Positions 58,249 to 64,000 of a stretch of DNA of 64,000 bases are shown here, piece after piece. The notes under the pieces are model-generated. The model was not told the origin of the DNA. It saw only the letters and a program-made list of their open reading frames with translations, and did no database searches. Positions within the stretch are counted from its first letter, which is position 1. Each line of letters begins with the position of its first letter. A program made the position numbers and the translations under genes. Origin of the DNA: Thiovibrio sp964588325 (GTDB lineage: Bacteria > Desulfobacterota > Desulfobulbia > Desulfobulbales > Desulfurivibrionaceae); contig CAZPOR010000003.1 of the NCBI GenBank assembly GCA_964588325.1, positions 186,001 through 250,000 of the forward strand, given 5' to 3'.

Positions 58249-60201
58249 ATGGGCAAGAAAATTTTTGTTGTTGATAACCATCCCATGGTGCTCAGGCTCA
58301 TCGCCAATTTACTGGAAAAAGACGGGCATGAGGTGCGGATCGCGGAGGATGGCCTGGGCGCCTTGGATATCCTGAAATCCTATGTGCCGGACATCATTTT
58401 CGTCGATCTGGTAATGCCCAACATCAGCGGCGAGAAGCTGTGCCGGATCATCCGCAGCATGCCGCATTTGCAAGGGGTATTTCTTGTCATCCTTTCGGCC
58501 ATAGCCGCCGAGGAAGAACTTGATTTCGCCGCCCTTGGGGCGGATGCCTGCATTGCCAAGGGAAACATGAGCAACCTGGCCCGGCATGTCGCCAGGGTCA
58601 TCGAGCTGGCGAATTCCGCGAACAGCCAGCCCCCCCCCGTGGACATCATAGGGCTTGATGAAGTGGCGACCCGCGAGATCACCAGGGAGCTGCTTTCTTC
58701 CCGGAAGCATTTTGAGGTGATCCTGGGAAACATGTCCGAGGGGATCCTTGAATTTGCGGCGAACATGAAGATTATCTTCGTAAACCCCGCAGCGCTGGTG
58801 CTGGTGGGCATCCCGGAAGAAATCCTCCTGGGGACGGAATTTACCGATATTTTTTGCGGGCACTCCCTTGAAACCGTGACCGCGCTGTTGAAAGGTCCGG
58901 GAAAGAGCCCCAGGAAAATCTCGGCGGAGGCGCCGGTGCTTCTCAACGGCCGCCAGGTTTCCTTGCAGTTTCTGCCTGTTGCCGGGGAGGGTGGCAATTC
59001 CACCATTGTCATCATCCACGATGTTACCAGCCGGAAGCAGGCAGAGGAGAAGATCAGCGAGCAGAACAGGTTTTTGAACAAGCTCATCGAGTCGTTGCCC
59101 CACCCTTTCATTGTGGTGGAGTCCGAGGAGTATCAGGTATTGCTGGCCAATTCCTCCGCGCAGCGTCAATTGATCGGTTTGGCCGACTATCCGAAACAGG
59201 TTCCCGGAGCTGTTGCATGCAAGGCGCCGCTGCCATATCTGCCTTTTGAGCGGGTGCGGCAGGACAGGGAATCCTTTCTCATGGAGTATGTCGAACAAGG
59301 AACGGCCGGGCAGGAAACCACGCACGAGATCCACGCGCATCCCATTTTTGATAAAGAGGGGAGGGTTTCGCAGATCATCGAATACCGGCTGGATATCACC
59401 GAGCGTAAAAAAGCGGAGCAGGCCCTGCGGGACTCGAAGGATGCGCTTCAAAAGGCCTTGGACAATCTGCAGGTTGCCCAGCAGGTTGCCATCCGCCAGG
59501 AAAAGCTGGCCTCCATCGGTACCCTGGCCTCGGGGGTGGCCCACGAAATCCTCAACCCCCTCAATATCATTGGAACCCTGGCCCAGGTCATGCAACTTGA
59601 GAAGATTCCCGCGAGCATGCGGAAGAATCTTGATGAAATGCTGGCCCAGATCAAGCGGGCCACCAAAATCACCAATAGCCTTCGGACGTTTTCCCACCAG
59701 CATGCCTTTGAGGTTCGCCCGGTCGATGTCCATGCCTTGTTTGACAAGACTGCCGCCCTGCTCGAGCATGACCTGACCCTGGATAATGTCCGGGTGGAGC
59801 GGCATTATGCCCATGATCTGCCCAGCATCGAAGCGGACGAAGATCAATTGGCCCAGGTGTTTCTCAATCTGGTGAGCAATGCCCGCGATGCCATGTTGTG
59901 CGGGGACAAGCGGATTATTGTCGAAACCAGGCCGAAGGACGATGGGGTTGAAATTCGTTTCGGCGATACCGGGGTGGGTATCGATCCTGGCGAGATTGAC
60001 AAAATATTTGATCCGTTTTTCACCACCAAGGATCCCGGGCGCGGTACCGGCCTTGGCTTGTGGATTGTTTATTCGATAATTGAAAACCATTGTGGTACCA
60101 TCCGGGTCGAGTCGGAAAAAGGGAAAGGGGCGTGGTTTGTGATTTTTTTGCCAACGCATCTGCCGCGCCGGGAAGAATGCGGCCCGGCGGAGGGAAAATA
60201 G
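58249..60201 (+). CDS. soluble hybrid histidine kinase (REC-PAS-PAS-HisKA-HATPase)
   Basis: A 650-residue cytoplasmic kinase. The N-terminal receiver carries Asp53 (IIFVDLVMPN) and the acidic pocket VVDNH. Two PAS-like domains follow (about 150-260 and 280-400), the second with a PAC-like end (YRLDITERKKAEQ). HisKA has phospho-acceptor His432 in SGVAHEILNPLN; the HATPase has NLVSNARDAM, GDTGVGID and GRGTGLGLWIVYSII. There is no membrane segment. It is followed after 40 bases by two single-receiver genes, which are likely partners. Confidence 0.93.
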   Translation: MGKKIFVVDNHPMVLRLIANLLEKDGHEVRIAEDGLGALDILKSYVPDIIFVDLVMPNISGEKLCRIIRSMPHLQGVFLVILSAIAAEEELDFAALGADACIAKGNMSNLARHVARVIELANSANSQPPPVDIIGLDEVATREITRELLSSRKHFEVILGNMSEGILEFAANMKIIFVNPAALVLVGIPEEILLGTEFTDIFCGHSLETVTALLKGPGKSPRKISAEAPVLLNGRQVSLQFLPVAGEGGNSTIVIIHDVTSRKQAEEKISEQNRFLNKLIESLPHPFIVVESEEYQVLLANSSAQRQLIGLADYPKQVPGAVACKAPLPYLPFERVRQDRESFLMEYVEQGTAGQETTHEIHAHPIFDKEGRVSQIIEYRLDITERKKAEQALRDSKDALQKALDNLQVAQQVAIRQEKLASIGTLASGVAHEILNPLNIIGTLAQVMQLEKIPASMRKNLDEMLAQIKRATKITNSLRTFSHQHAFEVRPVDVHALFDKTAALLEHDLTLDNVRVERHYAHDLPSIEADEDQLAQVFLNLVSNARDAMLCGDKRIIVETRPKDDGVEIRFGDTGVGIDPGEIDKIFDPFFTTKDPGRGTGLGLWIVYSIIENHCGTIRVESEKGKGAWFVIFLPTHLPRREECGPAEGK

Positions 60202-60241
60202 GCGTGCGCCATCGGGGTACGGGGATCCGGGGGGATCGTGG

Positions 60242-60616
60242 ATGAAGAAAAAAATTAAAATACTTGTCGTGGACGATGAATACGTCTTTTGCCGGTCGCT
60301 GAAGAGCTTTCTGGAGAAGCTCGGATTCGAAACCCTTGTCGCCACCAACGGCGAACATGCCCTTGACATAGTCAAGGAGGAGAAACCGGCCATCATGACC
60401 CTCGACATCAGGATGCCGGGGCTCAACGGCTATGATGTTCTCCAGAAGGTGAAGAGGCTGCATCCCGACCTGTTCATCATCGTTGTCACCGCCATCGATG
60501 TGCCGAATATGGAGGAGATGCTTGATCACAGCGGAGCCCATGCGCTCCTGCACAAACCCATCGATCTGCAGAAGCTTTCCGATACGATCTACGGGTTTGT
60601 CGGGCATCTGCTATAG
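60242..60616 (+). CDS. single-domain response regulator (CheY-like receiver)
   Basis: A 124-residue receiver with no output domain: acidic pocket VVDDE, phospho-acceptor Asp55 (IMTLDIRMPG), switch Thr (VVTAID) and Lys (LLHKPID). It would act by phospho-relay or protein binding. It lies 40 bases downstream of the hybrid kinase and has a closely related tandem copy immediately downstream. A plausible substrate for the CheZ-like phosphatase encoded at 39.8 kb (inference). Confidence 0.92.
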   Translation: MKKKIKILVVDDEYVFCRSLKSFLEKLGFETLVATNGEHALDIVKEEKPAIMTLDIRMPGLNGYDVLQKVKRLHPDLFIIVVTAIDVPNMEEMLDHSGAHALLHKPIDLQKLSDTIYGFVGHLL

Positions 60617-60685
60617 CCATTGCCGGGCCGGGAAGAAAAGCCGCCGTTGGCGGAAAAAACAGGGCAGCGCCATCAAGGAGGATGG

Positions 60686-61094
60686 ATGAAGAAAAAAAAT
60701 AAAAATCCTTATTGTTGACGATGAAAGCGCCATCTGTCAGTTATTGCAGGATTATCTGGAGAGATTGGGGTTCGAAACTTTTGTCGCCACGAATGGCGAA
60801 CAGGCCCTTGACCTCCTCATGAAGGAAAATCCGGCCATCATGACCCTCGATATCAGGATGCCTGGGCTTAACGGCTATGAGGTTCTGCAGAAAGCCAAGA
60901 GGCGGCACCCAGAACTGTTCATCATCGTTGTCACCGGCATCGATGTGCCGAATATGGAGGAGATGCTTGAACACAGCGGAGCCCATGCGCTTCTGCAAAA
61001 ACCCATCGACTTGCGGAAACTTTCCGACGCCATCTGCGGGTTTGTCGGCATCTGCTGTAAGCCGCTGCTGAGTAATGGAACCGGAGATGATTGA
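60686..61094 (+). pseudogene. second CheY-like receiver, frameshifted in an A8 tract near its start
   Basis: The sequence is a tandem paralogue of the upstream receiver, sharing nearly all of the 110-residue core (acceptor IMTLDIRMPG, LLQKPIDL) with a short extra tail. The natural ATG at 60686, behind AAGGAGG, reads MKKKNKNPYC and stops at 60718. Removing one A from the run of eight (60692-60699) would restore MKKKIKILIVDDES and join the long frame ending at 61094; the first copy has seven As at this place. As given, the gene is broken unless slippage, an unusual start, or a sequencing error applies. Its 3' end overlaps the next gene by 20 bases. Confidence 0.8.
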
Positions 61095-62307
61095 CGCAGG
61101 CAAGGGGAAAAAGCTGCTCGTTTTCTGGACGGTTATTGCCTACTGTCTGATCGGCATTGAAATCATCATCATGATTTCCCCTTTTGCCCTCTATTTTTAT
61201 TCGGTGTACGGCCCCGTACTCCAAACCCTGGCAGCAAACCCCCTTACCAGTTGGTCCACGGAGTTTTTTTTGCCGCATCTGGTTTTTCCCGCTGATCCGC
61301 TGATCAGAGGTATCTCCCTGTTGCAGGTTCTCATGGTTGTCGGCTTGCTGCTTTTCGCTCTGGCGGCCATTCCTCTGTATTATGGGCGTTTCACCGGCAA
61401 GGGGGTTGTGGCCCGCAGTTTTTATGGCAAGATCCGTCATCCGCAATATCTTTTCCTTGCCGTCTCCGGGTTTGGCCTGTTGCTGTACTGGCCCCGCTTT
61501 ATCATCCTGATCATGTATGTCACCATGCTCTTTGTCTATTATGCCCTGGCACGCAACGAAGAATGGCGGATGCGGCAGGAACAGCCGGAGGTCTATGCGC
61601 ACTACATGGCCACAACCCCCATGTTTCTGCCCGGCGAGCCGGGAGGGCGGCTGTACCGGCTGCTCTTTGGCCGAATCCAGCCCAAATGGCTGGGGATTGT
61701 CGCGGCCTATTGTCTGACCGTGACCTTGGCCGTGTTCTTGGCCATGGGGGTGCGCGACTATACGGTACGGACGCTGCCCATGCTCAAGGCTCCGGATGCC
61801 CGGTTGATTGTTTCCGTGTTTTCCCGGCCGGATTCGGAGATTCTTGGCGCATACCAGGCGGCTCTTGGCTCGGCTCAAGTGCGGGAAGCGCTGCAAGGCA
61901 GGGAGGCTAACGTGGTGTATCTGCTGCCTGGGGATTTTTTCTTGAATGCCCTGCTCACCGAGGAGGATCGGCGGTTTTCCGACGACATGCTGGAACGGTT
62001 TCCCGAGATTCTCGAATGGCACCAGCATCGGTTCAGCGGCGGGCTGGGCAGGTTTTTCCGGATTTTTTATAATTTTGTCCGTTCCTGGGGTTCGGTGGAA
62101 ACCGATTATGAAGTCGAGCGGCTTATTTTCATGCGGGTGGACGATGCCGGCGGTCAGCCCGTAGCCCCGGCGGAGATCTTCAGGATCGGCTTGAAGCGGA
62201 GACCGGTTCTCCTTGTTGACTTGGAAGCCGCAAGCCATGCGGTCCGCTCCGTGGTCATAACCACGGACAATCACAAATGGGGCCTGATGCCCATGCCCAC
62301 CTTTTAA
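61075..62307 (+). CDS. ICMT/PEMT-like membrane methyltransferase with C-terminal unknown domain
   Basis: A 410-residue protein. The N-terminal half has about five membrane segments and the isoprenylcysteine/phospholipid methyltransferase motif: GKIRHPQYLFLAVSGFGLLL, then ARNEEWRMRQEQPEVYAHYM...PMFLPG (RHP...E...Y...P). Such enzymes methylate lipid-like or prenylated substrates with S-adenosylmethionine. After a further membrane helix (LGIVAAYCLTVTLAVFLAMGV), residues about 230-410 form a soluble domain I do not recognise. The gene overlaps the broken receiver and precedes a binding-protein gene by 26 bases, so these are likely cotranscribed. Confidence 0.72.
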   Translation: MEPEMIDAGKGKKLLVFWTVIAYCLIGIEIIIMISPFALYFYSVYGPVLQTLAANPLTSWSTEFFLPHLVFPADPLIRGISLLQVLMVVGLLLFALAAIPLYYGRFTGKGVVARSFYGKIRHPQYLFLAVSGFGLLLYWPRFIILIMYVTMLFVYYALARNEEWRMRQEQPEVYAHYMATTPMFLPGEPGGRLYRLLFGRIQPKWLGIVAAYCLTVTLAVFLAMGVRDYTVRTLPMLKAPDARLIVSVFSRPDSEILGAYQAALGSAQVREALQGREANVVYLLPGDFFLNALLTEEDRRFSDDMLERFPEILEWHQHRFSGGLGRFFRIFYNFVRSWGSVETDYEVERLIFMRVDDAGGQPVAPAEIFRIGLKRRPVLLVDLEAASHAVRSVVITTDNHKWGLMPMPTF

Positions 62308-62333
62308 GCATGTACCGGAGAAGGAGTCTGCCC

Positions 62334-63443
62334 ATGGCCCGTTTTTTAGGAAATACGCGTCCGCGTTCCGCGGGGTGTCCCCTGTTTTTTTTCGCTTTGC
62401 TGTGGGCGACCCTTGTCATCTGGCCGCCTCCAGGCCAGGCCGCCCCCCCGCAGAAGAAACCCCAGGAGCTGGTGTTTCTCAACTGGCCCGACTACATGGA
62501 CCAGGGGTTGATCAGGAAGTTTGAGAAACTGCACGGGGTCAAGGTCCGCCAGGTGTATTACGAAACAGAAGAGGAGCAGGTGCGGCTGCTCTCGTTGACC
62601 AATGGCAGGGGGTATGACGTGGTGCTGGCGAGCATGGTCAACGGTCTGTCGTATCTCAACCGGAAGTGGCTGGCCCCGGTGGACCCCGCCAGCGTGCCGA
62701 ATATCAGGCACATCGATCCCGCCTGGGCGCGGCTGGCCCCGGAGTTCATGAAGCATGCGGTCCCTTTTTCCTGGGGAACCATGGGAATCGTTTATCGAAA
62801 GGATCTGGTCGCAGGAGAGGTGCGCGGCTGGAAGGATCTGCTCGCGCCCCAGGAGAAGTTGCGCGGGAAAATCCTCATGATCAAAGATCGACGGGACGCC
62901 ATGGTGCCGGCTCTGAAGATGCTGGGGTATTCGGTGAACAGCACCAGCATGGCGGAACTGGACGCTGTCGAAAGGACGATGCTTGCCCAGAAGCCTTTTG
63001 TTAAAAAGTACGGCTACCCCGCTTTGGACAAAAAATCCCCATTGGTCAAGGGGGATATCTGGATGGCCATGGTGTATAGCGGTGATGCCGTGACGCTTCA
63101 GGAGCTCAACAAGAACATAGCCTTTGTCTTTCCCGAGGAAGGCACCAGTCTTTGGCTGGACAACCTCGTGGTCATGGACTCTTCGTCGAAAAAAAATCTG
63201 GCCATGGCCTTTATTAATTTTCTCAATGAGCCGGAAAACGCTGCGCAGCTCGCCGAATATATCTTTCAGGCAACCCCGAATCTGGCGGCGAAAAAACTGC
63301 TTTCTCCCGAACATCAAAGAAATACTATTATCTGGCCCGATGAAAAAAACATGCTCGGTTCCGAGTTGTATGGGCCCTTGCCGCCGCGGGTGGAAAAACG
63401 GTATAATTCCATTTTTCTGAAAACCTCCGAAGGGCTCCGCTAG
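62334..63443 (+). CDS. PotD/PotF-like periplasmic binding protein
   Basis: A 369-residue exported protein. The signal peptide (MARFLGNTRPRS...FFALLWATLVIWPPPGQA) is followed by LVFLNWPDYMDQGLIRKFEKLHGVKV, the start typical of spermidine/putrescine-binding proteins, then YDVVLASMVNGLSYLNRKWLAPVD, PFSWGTMGIVYRKDLV, and AMVYSGDAVTLQELN. No transporter genes follow; a terminator and a membrane sensor gene come next, so it may feed a signalling protein. ATG 62334 has AAGGAG at seven bases. Confidence 0.88.
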   Translation: MARFLGNTRPRSAGCPLFFFALLWATLVIWPPPGQAAPPQKKPQELVFLNWPDYMDQGLIRKFEKLHGVKVRQVYYETEEEQVRLLSLTNGRGYDVVLASMVNGLSYLNRKWLAPVDPASVPNIRHIDPAWARLAPEFMKHAVPFSWGTMGIVYRKDLVAGEVRGWKDLLAPQEKLRGKILMIKDRRDAMVPALKMLGYSVNSTSMAELDAVERTMLAQKPFVKKYGYPALDKKSPLVKGDIWMAMVYSGDAVTLQELNKNIAFVFPEEGTSLWLDNLVVMDSSSKKNLAMAFINFLNEPENAAQLAEYIFQATPNLAAKKLLSPEHQRNTIIWPDEKNMLGSELYGPLPPRVEKRYNSIFLKTSEGLR

Positions 63444-63448
63444 GCATG

Positions 63449-63486
63449 CCCCTGGGTTTTCATCTCGACCCAAGGGGTCCTTTTTT
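63449..63486 (+). terminator. intrinsic terminator after the binding-protein gene
   Basis: CCCCTGGGT (63449-63457) pairs with ACCCAAGGGG (63468-63477) with one bulged A and a ten-base loop; TCC and six Ts follow (63481-63486). It begins six bases after the stop codon. Confidence 0.8.
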
Positions 63487-63504
63487 ACAAGGCCGTGATT
63501 TTTC

Positions 63505-64000
63505 ATGAGACTTCGGACAAAAATCAGCTTGCTCCTGCTTCCGCTCATCGCCCTTCCTTTTTTGGGAACCGGCGTGTTCGTTTCGGCCAGGCTTTCCGAT
63601 TATGCGCGGGAAACCGCTTTTTCCCAGGCAGACGCGCTTGTGGGCCAGGTACAGAACAATCTCGTTTCCTATCTGGATATTTCCCGGGCCAATCTGGAGC
63701 TTTTTTCCCGGTCCGACCTGCTCAAAAGCTACATGATGATTCCCGACGAGCAGACCCGTTACGCCATTTTTCAGAATCCGCTCCTCACCCAGTTCGCCAA
63801 ATACATGGAGGTCTATCCCGAGTACTACGAAATGCGGGTGCTCTTGCCCGATGGCTATGAGGATGCCCGGGTTGTTCATGGGGAGGTGGCCAACTCCACC
63901 GAGGAAGAGCACGGGTCCGCCTGGTTTCAACGCATGCGCGAAAGCGGGGAGGAGTGTTTCTTTCAGTTGGCGGTCAATGCGGACAACCAAAGAAGCGTGG
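63505..64000 (+). CDS. membrane sensor protein, N-terminal part only
   Basis: At least 165 residues run off the window end. ATG 63505 opens a basic start and a hydrophobic helix (ISLLLLPLIALPFLGTGVFVSA), then an extracytoplasmic helical region (ARLSDYARETAFSQADALVGQVQNNLVSYLDISRANLELFSRSDLL) and a PAS/Cache-like start (LTQFAKYMEVYPEYYEMRVLLPDGYEDARVV). This is typical of dCache-type sensors in histidine kinases or diguanylate cyclases; the output domain is not visible. It follows the PotD-like gene after a terminator. Confidence 0.75.
   Translation, partial: MRLRTKISLLLLPLIALPFLGTGVFVSARLSDYARETAFSQADALVGQVQNNLVSYLDISRANLELFSRSDLLKSYMMIPDEQTRYAIFQNPLLTQFAKYMEVYPEYYEMRVLLPDGYEDARVVHGEVANSTEEEHGSAWFQRMRESGEECFFQLAVNADNQRSV

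Overview
The window looks like chromosomal DNA of a GC-rich (by eye about 58-60%) Gram-negative bacterium. Outer-membrane genes (a two-partner-secretion transporter, lipopolysaccharide heptose genes, an MtrB-type beta-barrel, lipoproteins), a decaheme cytochrome and many two-component proteins fit a Desulfobacterota lineage, perhaps Desulfobulbales. That placement is inferred from gene content and style, not from a marker tree. No rRNA, tRNA or CRISPR array was recognised.

Layout. 0-6 kb: truncated TpsB-type transporter, DUF493 protein, divergent copper chaperone and copper ATPase, LysM protein. 6-19 kb: an HDOD protein coupled to a cysteine-tailed coiled-coil protein, then CoaBC, a lipoprotein, nitroreductase, TatD, YggS, a SYLF lipoprotein, a small periplasmic protein, a U32 peptidase, a periplasmic binding protein coupled to a hybrid histidine kinase, and FmdB. 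19-26 kb: TSUP permease, then a minus-strand block of histidine kinase, response regulator with an ArsR-like output, decaheme MtrA/DmsE-type cytochrome and MtrB/PioB-type porin, closed by a strong terminator. This is a probable trans-outer-membrane electron conduit with its own regulator.

26-34 kb holds the least familiar genes: a SEC-C protein, a very divergent class A penicillin-binding protein, a membrane-anchored zinc-ribbon/pentapeptide-repeat protein and an MreB/MamK-like actin with an altered phosphate-2 motif. Together they suggest an undescribed envelope or cytoskeletal module (inference). 34-42.6 kb: HrpA helicase, a diguanylate cyclase with cysteine-cluster PAS domains, an isolated CheZ-like phosphatase, then a small accessory island with a Phd/VapC-type toxin-antitoxin pair under a 13-bp palindrome and an AT-richer orphan gene.

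42.6-52.5 kb is conserved housekeeping: on the minus strand rpsB-tsf-pyrH-frr-uppS-cdsA-dxr-rseP-tsaB, and divergently waaF-gmhB. 52.5-58 kb: a palindromic intergenic repeat, ftsB, and a secDF-YkgJ-HD-tatC operon. 58-64 kb (all plus strand): a hybrid histidine kinase, two tandemly duplicated receivers (the second broken by a frameshift in an A8 tract), an ICMT-like membrane methyltransferase with an unrecognised C-terminal domain, a PotD-like binding protein with terminator, and the start of another membrane sensor. Signal transduction is heavily represented, with four histidine kinases, five phospho-receiver domains, HDOD, GGDEF and CheZ-like proteins.
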